Origin: Phascolarctobacterium sp.
Lineage (GTDB): Bacteria; Bacillota; Negativicutes; Acidaminococcales; Acidaminococcaceae
Length of the DNA stretch: 38,920 nucleotides
NCBI GenBank assembly: GCA_020024105.1
Contig: JAHHUH010000018.1
Location: forward strand, 1 to 38,920
Direction of reading: 5' to 3'
Shown here piece by piece: positions 30,353 through 37,364 of the stretch (positions within the stretch are counted from its first letter, which is position 1; each line of letters begins with the position of its first letter). Under the pieces are notes generated by a model. The model saw only the letters and a program-made list of their open reading frames with translations, had not been told where the DNA came from and did no database searches. A program made the position numbers and the translations under genes.

Positions 30353-31672
30353 TTGAAAACGGATAAGAAAGAATTAAAAGCGTTAATCTGTAAAACCATT
30401 GATGATAATGCTGCTAAAATCGAGGCTGTTGCTAATAGTATTGCTGATGAACCGGAGCTGGGCTTTAAGGAATTTAAAACCTCTGCTAAGGTTGAAAGAT
30501 TTATGCGCGAAGAATTGGACCTGGACCCTCAAACTCATTTAGCTATTAACGGCGTTAAGGCTCGTGTTAAAACTGGTAAGGAAGGTCCTACCGCTGCTGT
30601 AATCGGCGAACTGGATGCTATCGGCTGCCCAGACAGTCCTAAGGCAGATCCCTTGACTGGCTGTGCCCATGCCTGCGGCCATAACCTGCAAATTGCTACT
30701 ATGCTGGGTGCTGCTTGCGGTATTTTAAAATCTGATGCTTTGAAGCATTTGGCTGGCGATATTGTTTTCTTTGCAGTTCCTGCGGAGGAATATGTAGAAT
30801 TGGCTTATCGTAAAAAATTGATTGCTGAGGGCAAGATTCACTTCCTCAGTGGTAAGGGCCAATTGATTTATGAAGGTGCTTTCGATGATATCGATATGGC
30901 TATGCAGATGCATGCCGATAAGAATACTCCTGAGCCCACTGTTTCTATCGGCCAGACCAGTAACGGTTTTGTTGGTAAGACTGTACAATACATTGGTAAG
31001 GCTGCTCATGCTGCCGATGCTCCGGATGAAGGCATTAATGCTCTGAATGCTGCAATGCTGGGCCTGATGGGTATTAACGCATTGCGTGAAACTTTCCGTG
31101 AGGATGATGTTGTACGTGTACATCCTATCATTACCAAGGGTGGCGATATCGTAAACTCCGTACCTGCAGATGTACGTATGGAATTATATGTTCGTGCTAA
31201 AACTATGCAGGCTATTGATAAGACCCATCAACGTGTTGATGCAGCCCTGAAGGCTGGTGGCGATGCAGTCGGTGCTAAAACCGTTGTTGAAACCCTACCC
31301 GGTATGTTCCCCTTGGCCTGCAACGCTCGTCTGAATGAGCTTTTTGCAGAAAACTCCAAGGTAGCATGGCCTGGTATTAATGTACGTGATGCAGGTCACT
31401 TTAATGCTTCCACTGATATGGGTGATGTTTCCCATCTGATGCCCACCATCCATCCCTTCATTGGTGGCACCAACGGTTTACTGCATACTAAAGACTTTCA
31501 CGCAGTAGATTTTAAAGCAGCCGTTCTGCTCCCTGCTAAGGCCTTCGCAATGACCTTAGTTGATCTTCTTTATGATGATGCGGCTGAAGCTAAGGAAATC
31601 CTGGCTAACTTTAAGCCCATTTTGAGTAAAGAAGAATATATTGCTAAATGCGAGAGCTATTTTAGCAAATAA
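30353..31672 (+). CDS. M20-family amidohydrolase
   Basis: This metallo-amidohydrolase of about 439 residues belongs to the M20D/AbgB-like group, which hydrolyses N-acyl or N-aminoacyl amides. DEPELGFKEFKTS near the start, GELDAIGCPD (metal-binding Asp region), GCAHACGHNLQIAT near 105-118 and PAEEY (general-base Glu) near 148 are the classic motifs; DMGDVSHLMPTIHPFIGG and LLHTKDFH supply the distal metal His. The start is unclear: GGAGG at 30346-30350 is only 2 nt from TTG 30353, and a TTG at 30311 has no ribosome binding site. It heads a unit with two membrane proteins, suggesting that it cleaves an imported conjugate. Confidence 0.88.
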   Translation: MKTDKKELKALICKTIDDNAAKIEAVANSIADEPELGFKEFKTSAKVERFMREELDLDPQTHLAINGVKARVKTGKEGPTAAVIGELDAIGCPDSPKADPLTGCAHACGHNLQIATMLGAACGILKSDALKHLAGDIVFFAVPAEEYVELAYRKKLIAEGKIHFLSGKGQLIYEGAFDDIDMAMQMHADKNTPEPTVSIGQTSNGFVGKTVQYIGKAAHAADAPDEGINALNAAMLGLMGINALRETFREDDVVRVHPIITKGGDIVNSVPADVRMELYVRAKTMQAIDKTHQRVDAALKAGGDAVGAKTVVETLPGMFPLACNARLNELFAENSKVAWPGINVRDAGHFNASTDMGDVSHLMPTIHPFIGGTNGLLHTKDFHAVDFKAAVLLPAKAFAMTLVDLLYDDAAEAKEILANFKPILSKEEYIAKCESYFSK

Positions 31673-31707
31673 TTTTTTTGTTGATGTCGGAAGGAGAGAG
31701 TAACCCC

Positions 31708-32508
31708 ATGAAAAACTTTAAGCTCCATGGTATTGTATTATGCCTCATTATCATCGCAGAGCTGATTGGTACCTACAAATTCCAAATTGGTGTTGGTACT
31801 ATCGTGCTGCTGCCCATGCTTTTTGCCTTAATACTAGGCGTATTGACTACCCCGAAATTCTTTAAAATTTCTGGTAAGCAGGATATGCTGGATGCCAGCT
31901 CCTTGTTGGGCTTGACCCTGATGCTTTTAATGGCTCGTTATGGTACCCTGGTTGGTCCTACCCTGCCGAAAATCATAGCTGCTTCCCCTGCTCTGATTTT
32001 ACAAGAATTTGGTAACTTAGGTACCATCATGATTGGTGTGCCTGTGGCAGTATTCATTGGTCTGAAACGCGAAACCATTGGTGCTGCTCACTCTATTGCC
32101 CGTGAACCTAATGTTGCTCTGATTGGTGAACGTTATGGCCTGGATAGCACTGAAGGTCATGGTGTTATGGGCGTATACATTGCAGGTACTGTTTTCGGTA
32201 CTATCTTCTTCGGTCTGATGGCCAGCGTAGCTGCATCTACTACTCCATTACATCCCTACGCATTGGCTATGGCTTCCGGTGTAGGTTCTGCTAGTATGAT
32301 GACTGCCGCAGTTGGTTCCCTGTGCGCTATGTATCCAGAAATGACTGAGCAGTTAGCTGCTTTTGGTGCAGCAAGTAACATGCTGTCCGGCCTAGATGGC
32401 TTGTACATGTCCATTTGGTTGGCATTGCCCTTCTCTGAATGGTTGTATAAAAAATGCTACAAGATTAAATATGGTGTTGAATCTGAAAGCATTAAGGAGG
32501 AAAAATAA
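31708..32508 (+). CDS. DUF3100 integral membrane protein
   Basis: This is a 266-residue membrane protein of the DUF3100 type with about 7-8 hydrophobic segments. Conserved-looking loops include RYGTLVGPTLPKI, REPNVALIGERYGLDSTEGHG (large glycine/charged loop near 130) and MASGVGSASMMTAA. AAGGAGAGAG lies upstream of ATG 31708; an earlier in-frame ATG at 31678 has no good site. The stop overlaps the next gene as TAATG. Together with the short membrane partner it may be a two-component uptake system for the substrate of the M20 enzyme (inference). Confidence 0.85.
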   Translation: MKNFKLHGIVLCLIIIAELIGTYKFQIGVGTIVLLPMLFALILGVLTTPKFFKISGKQDMLDASSLLGLTLMLLMARYGTLVGPTLPKIIAASPALILQEFGNLGTIMIGVPVAVFIGLKRETIGAAHSIAREPNVALIGERYGLDSTEGHGVMGVYIAGTVFGTIFFGLMASVAASTTPLHPYALAMASGVGSASMMTAAVGSLCAMYPEMTEQLAAFGAASNMLSGLDGLYMSIWLALPFSEWLYKKCYKIKYGVESESIKEEK

Positions 32509-32954
32509 TGAGCATTAAAGATACTATTACTGTTTTACTCATTGTTTGTGTTATGAGTTTGGTATCCAATGTTCTGGGTACTAAATTTGGCTTGTTGGAA
32601 GCAATTCCCGGCCTGCTTATTTTAACATTAATTGCTGTTGCAGGTATTCTGCTGGCTAAATATTTGCCTGGCAACATCCCTTCCGTCGCTTATGTTGTAA
32701 CTTTAGGCTGCATCTTGACTTATCCTGCAGTTCCTGGTGCAACAATTATCAATAGCTATGTTGCGAAGGTTGGCTTCGTATCCCTGTGCACTCCCCTGTT
32801 GGCTTATGCCGGTGTTGCTATTGGAAAGGACCTAGATGAATTTGCTAAAAGTGGTTGGCGTATAGTGTTGGTTGCCTGTGTAGTATTTGTTGGTACTTAC
32901 ATTGGCAGTGCTATCATTGCTCAGTGTATTTTAAAGAGCTTAGGTCAAATCTAA
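32508..32954 (+). CDS. Small integral membrane partner of the DUF3100 protein
   Basis: This 148-residue protein has about 4-5 transmembrane segments: an N-terminal hydrophobic pair, GLLILTLIAVAGILLAKYL, a central segment, CTPLLAYAGVAIGKDLDEFAK, and a C-terminal helix GWRIVLVACVVFVGTYIGSA. The last two resemble the ends of LysO/DUF340 and related exporter-like folds, but I cannot assign a family with confidence. It is translationally coupled (TAATG) to the DUF3100 gene behind AGGAGG, so the products probably form one transporter. Confidence 0.78.
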   Translation: MSIKDTITVLLIVCVMSLVSNVLGTKFGLLEAIPGLLILTLIAVAGILLAKYLPGNIPSVAYVVTLGCILTYPAVPGATIINSYVAKVGFVSLCTPLLAYAGVAIGKDLDEFAKSGWRIVLVACVVFVGTYIGSAIIAQCILKSLGQI

Positions 32955-32966
32955 TTTTACCTGTTC

Positions 32967-33000
32967 AAGGCGCTATCGAGTAATCGGTAGCGTCTTTTTT
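32967..33000 (+). terminator. Terminator of the M20-DUF3100 operon
   Basis: AAGGCGCTATCGA (32967-32979) pairs with TCGGTAGCGTCTT (32984-32996) with G-T wobbles, then a T-run. Confidence 0.87.
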
Positions 33001-33078
33001 ATTAGCAGGTAAGCTTAGACTGCGCTTTTTATAAAATAATTTATATACTTTGCCCAGATGATATTAAAAGCATTTCTG

Positions 33079-33107
33079 TTGAATTTAATCCCTATATAGA
33101 GTAAAAT
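33079..33107 (+). promoter_or_regulatory. Promoter for the 33143 gene pair
   Basis: TTGAAT (33079-33084), a 17-bp spacer and TAAAAT (33102-33107) lie 36 bp before the start codon. Confidence 0.68.
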
Positions 33108-33142
33108 ATGGAGAGAAGCTAATATATTAAGGAGGAAATGTT

Positions 33143-33589
33143 ATGTCTGAAATTTTAGCGGAAACTACCTTTCCCAGCATTATCCATAATAACGAAATTT
33201 GTGATGAAATTGTAAAGTGGGGTAATGCTAATAATTTCCCGCTGATTAAAGCTAAACTGAATAATAAGATGGAAGGCTATGTAGGCTTTTCCCCGGATAA
33301 TTACTATATTAAAGCAACCCGTTTACCGGCGGTTCCCGGTGGCTGGAAGGTTGTAGTTGAAAGCTACGAAGCCGAAGAACGTATTATTCCTTTAAACGTT
33401 AAATCCGATACCGGTGAGGCCAACCGTTTCGTTTTGAAAATGGTTGAGGAGTACGAAAAGGAAGGCTTGAAAATGGAATTGGCTGATACCTGGTATGAGT
33501 CCTATGGCAATAGCCTACGTGATTTAAAGGTTACCGGTCATCCTGTTTTAATCAATAATTTCGAAGACTTTATTGAAAATATGCGTTAA
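33143..33589 (+). CDS. Cytosolic protein of unknown function
   Basis: I do not recognise this 148-residue protein. It is soluble, with no signal or membrane segment and an alpha/beta composition. The opening stretch is followed by KMEGYVGFSPDNYYIKATRL and a WKVVVESYEAEERIIPLNV strand pair that suggests a beta-sheet core with a C-terminal helix. It has a strong AAGGAGG site and its own promoter, so it is a real gene. The next small gene starts 3 bp later. Confidence 0.75.
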   Translation: MSEILAETTFPSIIHNNEICDEIVKWGNANNFPLIKAKLNNKMEGYVGFSPDNYYIKATRLPAVPGGWKVVVESYEAEERIIPLNVKSDTGEANRFVLKMVEEYEKEGLKMELADTWYESYGNSLRDLKVTGHPVLINNFEDFIENMR

Positions 33590-33592
33590 GCC

Positions 33593-33880
33593 ATGACCAG
33601 CGTTATCGAAAAACAGTTGGCGTTGGCCTTAACGCGGCGTCTAGCTGTTTTTAAGGACAGTATTCAGGAGGGGAGCCTGCTGAAGGACGAAATGCAGCTT
33701 CAGGCTGTGGTCTATATAATCAGTGAGCTTCTGTTGCCCTGCTGCTGTATGCTGACGAACAAGGCTAAATTACAGTCCCTGCTGGAGGCGGTACCGCTTT
33801 TTGAGGGACAACCGGAGCTGATTAATAAGCTGGTGCTTCTGGTATATGCTGATTTGGCCCGTTGTAATGGTTTAGGTTAA
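33593..33880 (+). CDS. Small protein of unknown function
   Basis: This is an unrecognised 95-residue protein, mostly helical by composition, with a CCCM cysteine cluster at about residues 50-53 that could bind a metal or be redox-active. It lies 3 bp after the preceding stop without a separate strong ribosome binding site, so it is probably translated by coupling. A terminator follows at once. Confidence 0.7.
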   Translation: MTSVIEKQLALALTRRLAVFKDSIQEGSLLKDEMQLQAVVYIISELLLPCCCMLTNKAKLQSLLEAVPLFEGQPELINKLVLLVYADLARCNGLG

Positions 33881-33886
33881 GCTGTT

Positions 33887-33917
33887 AAAAGAGCTACCCG
33901 TAAGGGTGGCTCTTTTT
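33887..33917 (+). terminator. Terminator after the 33143/33593 pair
   Basis: GAGCTACCC (33891-33899) pairs with GGGTGGCTC (33904-33912), extended by A-T pairs and followed by a T-run. Confidence 0.92.
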
Positions 33918-33952
33918 TATTCTCTAAAATGTCAGATTTTACTGAAAAGATA

Positions 33953-33971
33953 ATTAACAATAATGATTATC
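33953..33971. promoter_or_regulatory. Fur-box-like site
   Basis: This 19-bp sequence agrees with the classical Fur consensus (GATAATGATAATCATTATC) at 14 of 19 positions by eye, and with the base before it forms AAGATAAT/ATTATCTT arms. It lies about 30 bp upstream of the -35 of the secreted-protein gene. Such AT-rich palindromes arise by chance, so this is tentative. Confidence 0.4.
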
Positions 33972-34000
33972 TTTTTTCGCTTTTTTGCCATAAAATACCC

Positions 34001-34029
34001 TTGTACTATTCTTGGGGACTTGTTATAAT
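34001..34029 (+). promoter_or_regulatory. Strong promoter of the secreted-protein gene
   Basis: TTGTAC (34001-34006), a 17-bp spacer and TATAAT (34024-34029) with an extended TGT in front of the -10. Confidence 0.82.
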
Positions 34030-34112
34030 TTAAATATCACAACGGTGATTTAATGTTTGTAAAATTTTAAAATCTCTTGGTAAAAAAAAATTTATTGAAA
34101 GAAGGTTGACAG

Positions 34113-34565
34113 ATGAAAAAAGCTATCTTTGGATTTTTGGCAGCGTTGGCTGTAGGAGCTATGATTCAGACCCCGGTATTGGCTCAAGAGTATAACCCCT
34201 TTGACAATATGTATAAAGCAAATGCTAGACAGGAAACAGTGGCTGGTCAGACACAATTCGTTTATGTTTTGCAGGATGTTCAAGGACAACCACTGACTAA
34301 TGCAACACTGGAGTATTTTGACTACGCAGGTGTGCTTCATAGTGCAGCAGCAGATGCTGATGGTAAAGTTCGCGTAACCTTTACTTCTGGTACTCCTTTC
34401 GTTCAGCTTCGTGGCGTAATTGTTAATGGTAAGTTCTTACAAGCTATCGGCGATGATATTTCCGCTGATGCAGATATCAAAGATATGAAAAAGGGCGAAG
34501 TAGAATACTTTGTTCTGCAACAGGATGCTGGTAGAAGCATCGTTCATGTTTATGATGCAGACTAA
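34113..34565 (+). CDS. Secreted protein of unknown function
   Basis: This is a 150-residue protein with a clear Sec signal peptide: KK, then the hydrophobic AIFGFLAALAVGAMI, and a cleavage site after PVLA (about residue 24). The mature part has VYVLQDVQGQPLTNATLEYF followed by GVLHSAAADADGKVRVTFTS, a pattern like carboxypeptidase-regulatory or Ig-like beta-sandwich modules. AAGAAGG lies before the ATG. It has a strong promoter, its own terminator and a possible Fur site, so it may be an abundant envelope or periplasmic protein responding to iron (inference). Confidence 0.82.
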   Translation: MKKAIFGFLAALAVGAMIQTPVLAQEYNPFDNMYKANARQETVAGQTQFVYVLQDVQGQPLTNATLEYFDYAGVLHSAAADADGKVRVTFTSGTPFVQLRGVIVNGKFLQAIGDDISADADIKDMKKGEVEYFVLQQDAGRSIVHVYDAD

Positions 34566-34593
34566 CGGATGTTTCTAGTAGCCTCCAATAAGG

Positions 34594-34617
34594 CCCCGAG
34601 CTAGGCTCGGGGTTTTT
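34594..34617 (+). terminator. Terminator of the secreted-protein gene
   Basis: CCCCGAGC (34594-34601) pairs with GCTCGGGG (34605-34612) around a 3-nt loop, followed by TTTTTCTTTT. Confidence 0.94.
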
Positions 34618-34668
34618 CTTTTCTGTAGATGTTATTGGACTAGCTATACTGGATTTTAGCTGAGAGCT

Positions 34669-34698
34669 TTGCTTTTTTTACTGGGCATGGTTTATAAT
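34669..34698 (+). promoter_or_regulatory. Promoter of the lipase-udg unit
   Basis: TTGCTT (34669-34674), an 18-bp spacer and TATAAT (34693-34698) lie about 30 bp before the lipase start. Confidence 0.72.
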
Positions 34699-34728
34699 AA
34701 TATTAGAAAAATTATCGGGGAGGTTATT

Positions 34729-36117
34729 ATGAAGAAACTGTGGATAAATTTTTTGATAATGTGTTATTGCCTTGCCTGTACAGCTGTAGCAGGAGCTCGT
34801 AATCTGCAGGAGGATTATAGGGATGCCTATTTAACCTCTGTTGCAGCAGCCTCCTGTCTGGGTGTATATATGCCCTATGATTCTGCGGAATTTAGTTATC
34901 TGCGCTACCATGGCTGGGAGATTGTGCCTTATACGCAAAAGGAGGAGGGTGTTAAGGCCTATTACAGTGTAGCGCGTAACAGCTGTCCTCAGACTGGTCA
35001 GGTAGTATATATGGTGACCGTTAAGGGTAGTAGTACCAAGGGGGACTGGGAGGTTAATTTTAAAACGGACCAGGTAAACTTTGGTGGACAGGACATGGCT
35101 TCCATGGAGGCCTTGGCCGAGCAGCCACGGCTTAAACATGGCCCTACTGTTCATAAGGGCTTTAATGAATATACCAATGTTATCCTGAATACCAGTGTGG
35201 TGAATACTGATGGAGAGCTGGAGGGACTGTACAAGCTGGTGCGGGATGATGCGAATACCTATCTCATCCTGACCGGACATAGCCTGGGCGGTGCAGTAGC
35301 TACACTTTTGGGTGAAAGATTGTTAAGTTTGGGGATTTCCTCTGAAAAAATGATTGTTATTACCTTTGGGGCTCCGGCTATTGGTAATGATGTTTTTGCA
35401 GATACCTATGGGGACAGATTGCATCTTTTGCGGGTAACGAATACAGCTGACCCTGTACCCGGTAGTCTACAGACCTTCTTTGGCGGCTATAAGCAGTTTG
35501 GGAAAAATATTAAATATAGCATTTCTACTAGGGCTACTACGGAACAGCATGCTATTTCCTTATATACGGATCAGAGCATTTCCCGTTATTATGAGTGCTT
35601 TGACCGGGCTGTCAGTGCTGGACTGGATCAATACCTACCCTATCGTCGCACTACGGAGAATGTTCCCCTGGTGGCTTTGTGGATTCAGAGCTCTCCTGTG
35701 ATGGATGCTAAGAAATATGTTCCTGATGTCAAGCGTCTGCTGAGTGATGAATATAAGCTGCTGCTACCCTCCTATATGGTAATGGACAATAACCTGGATA
35801 TACATCGTCATGGTTATGAAGATATTATACGGGCTAGTAAGGCCGCAGGTGCGGATTATGCTCTTATCATAGGCATAGACGGCCATCAGTTGCGGGAAAC
35901 CAGTCAATGGTATATTGCCTTGGATCAGGGGCTGTTTACAACCTCAGGTGAGCTGGTCAGTGTGGGGCGTTATGCGACTAAGGTTCATCCTGCCGTAGGC
36001 ACCATTCATGCAACCGGTCAATTATTTTTGCAGGCCAAGGATGTACTGGCATCTAAGGTTCCCTTCCAGCTGGAAGAAACCAAGCTCAGCCTGCCTAATT
36101 TTAGAGGTGGACAATAA
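34729..36117 (+). CDS. Secreted class 3 lipase-like protein
   Basis: This is a 462-residue exported protein. The signal peptide is KKLWINFLIMCYCLACTAVAG with cleavage near residue 22. The alpha/beta-hydrolase of the lipase class 3 type (about 60-300) shows VTVKGSSTKGDWEVNF, HKGFNEYTN and the nucleophile motif GHSLGGAVA, then FGAPAIGND and a later ADPVP Asp segment; the catalytic His is likely in EQHAISLY. The C-terminal ~150 residues form a separate domain (PSYMVMDNNLDIHRHGYEDI) that I do not recognise. ATG 34729 follows GGGGAGG; an upstream in-frame TTG at 34669 lies in the promoter. The stop overlaps the glycosylase gene (TAATG). Confidence 0.85.
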   Translation: MKKLWINFLIMCYCLACTAVAGARNLQEDYRDAYLTSVAAASCLGVYMPYDSAEFSYLRYHGWEIVPYTQKEEGVKAYYSVARNSCPQTGQVVYMVTVKGSSTKGDWEVNFKTDQVNFGGQDMASMEALAEQPRLKHGPTVHKGFNEYTNVILNTSVVNTDGELEGLYKLVRDDANTYLILTGHSLGGAVATLLGERLLSLGISSEKMIVITFGAPAIGNDVFADTYGDRLHLLRVTNTADPVPGSLQTFFGGYKQFGKNIKYSISTRATTEQHAISLYTDQSISRYYECFDRAVSAGLDQYLPYRRTTENVPLVALWIQSSPVMDAKKYVPDVKRLLSDEYKLLLPSYMVMDNNLDIHRHGYEDIIRASKAAGADYALIIGIDGHQLRETSQWYIALDQGLFTTSGELVSVGRYATKVHPAVGTIHATGQLFLQAKDVLASKVPFQLEETKLSLPNFRGGQ

Positions 36118-36752
36118 TGGAGTTAGATGAATTAGGCCAGGCTCTGAGCCAATGCCGGAGCTGTCCATTACGTCAGGATGCTTTGGGGCCGGTGGGCTGG
36201 TTTGGCAATCCTCAGAGTCCCATCGTTTTTGTGGGTGAGGGTCCTGGCGGTGTGGAGGATGAATACGGCTGTCCTCTGATTGGTCCTTCCGGACAGCTGT
36301 TGGATAAAGCTCTCTGGGCTGCTAAAATGACCCGTGACCGGGTGTTGACGACTAATGTAATAAAATGTCGTCCCAAGGGAAACCGTACCCCTGATGTAGC
36401 GGAGGCTGATTTTTGTGCCAAGCAGTGGCTGGACCGGGAGCTGGCCATTATCCAGCCCAAGGTTATTGTAGCCCTGGGTGGGGTAGCGATGCATTATCTG
36501 GGCAACAAGGACATGCGCATTACCAGGGATAGGGGGCAATGGTTCCGTACGGAGCAGGGTTTTGACTGTCTGGCTACCTATCATCCGGCCTATCTTCTCC
36601 GCCTTTATGGCAGGGACCTGGTAAAGGCCAAATGGGATGTGTTCTATGATTTGGAAGCAGCTAGAAAGCGGGCCGAGGAGCTGGCACCGGGCTATCAGTT
36701 TATGTCCGAAGCCAAGGTGGACCTGTTTAAGCTGTATCAGAAGAGACGGTAG
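36117..36752 (+). CDS. Family 4 (iron-sulfur) uracil-DNA glycosylase
   Basis: This 211-residue glycosylase would remove uracil from DNA. The 4Fe-4S cysteines include CRSC at 13-16 plus two later Cys (in the IKCRPKGNRTP and FCAKQW segments). The active-site motif GEGPGGVEDEYGCPLIGPSG near 40 is the family-4 GExPG type, and YHPAYLLRL near 158 is the second motif with the catalytic-site His. A basic C-terminus follows. The start overlaps the lipase stop (TAATG), so the two are co-translated although their functions are unrelated. It differs from the Ung family and from bacteriophage enzymes. Confidence 0.93.
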   Translation: MELDELGQALSQCRSCPLRQDALGPVGWFGNPQSPIVFVGEGPGGVEDEYGCPLIGPSGQLLDKALWAAKMTRDRVLTTNVIKCRPKGNRTPDVAEADFCAKQWLDRELAIIQPKVIVALGGVAMHYLGNKDMRITRDRGQWFRTEQGFDCLATYHPAYLLRLYGRDLVKAKWDVFYDLEAARKRAEELAPGYQFMSEAKVDLFKLYQKRR

Positions 36753-36784
36753 AAAAAAAGTTTTATGGAATATTAGTGAAATTC

Positions 36785-36813
36785 TTATGTTTTTCACAAA
36801 AATAGTATATAAT
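36785..36813 (+). promoter_or_regulatory. Promoter of the superoxide reductase gene
   Basis: A consensus TATAAT (36808-36813) with a weaker TTATGT (36785-36790) at 17-bp spacing lies about 55 bp before the start. Confidence 0.6.
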
Positions 36814-36868
36814 GTGAATGAATCAACTTATAGAGCCTGTTGATACAAGAAAGAATGGAGTGAATATC

Positions 36869-37252
36869 ATGGCAAAAAGAAAATTTTTTATCTGCAAACA
36901 CTGCGGTAATATCGCAGGTATGGTAATTGACGCAGAGGTTCCGATGACCTGCTGCGGTGAAAAAATGGCTGAGCTGGTACCGAATACCGTTGATGCTGCT
37001 CAAGAAAAGCATGTTCCCGTTGTTGCTGTAGAAGGTAACCTGGTAACTGTTAAAATAGGTGAAGTAGCCCATCCCATGCTCTCCGAGCATTTCATTAACT
37101 GGGTATATCTGGAAACTGAAAAAGGTGGCCAGCGCAAGATTTTGAATCCTGGTGAAGCACCGGAGGTAACCTTTGCTTTGACTGCGGATGACAAGGCTGT
37201 TGCCGCATATGAATATTGCAACCTGCATGGTCTCTGGAAAAAAGAACTCTAA
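36869..37252 (+). CDS. dfx: Desulfoferrodoxin (superoxide reductase)
   Basis: This 127-residue two-domain superoxide reductase reduces superoxide to peroxide without making oxygen, a hallmark of anaerobes. The N-terminal rubredoxin-like iron site has CKHCG at 9-13 and TCCGEKM near 27-33. The SOR domain shows EKHVPVV (iron-site Glu/His), GEVAHPMLSEHFINWVYLET (two His) and the terminal CNLHG with the Cys and His ligands. All ligands are present. ATG 36869 has GGAGTGA upstream; an in-frame GTG at 36818 is not needed. Monocistronic. Confidence 0.96.
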   Translation: MAKRKFFICKHCGNIAGMVIDAEVPMTCCGEKMAELVPNTVDAAQEKHVPVVAVEGNLVTVKIGEVAHPMLSEHFINWVYLETEKGGQRKILNPGEAPEVTFALTADDKAVAAYEYCNLHGLWKKEL

Positions 37253-37269
37253 GCTATAGTTAAAAAATG

Positions 37270-37303
37270 GCAGTACTGATAAATTATCAGTACTGCTTTT
37301 TTT
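37270..37303 (+). terminator. dfx terminator
   Basis: GCAGTACTGATA (37270-37281) pairs with TATCAGTACTGC (37285-37296) around a 3-nt loop, followed by seven T. Confidence 0.95.
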
Positions 37304-37309
37304 ATAAAC

Positions 37310-37344
37310 AAATGCTCCCCAAGCCGGTGGCCCAGGGAGCATTT
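37310..37344 (-). terminator. Terminator of the ABC-F gene
   Basis: AAATGCTCCC (37310-37319) pairs with GGGAGCATTT (37335-37344). It lies 21 bp beyond the minus-strand stop, with T-richness after the stem on that strand. Confidence 0.78.
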
Positions 37345-37364
37345 TTAGTAAATTTTTTATCAGC

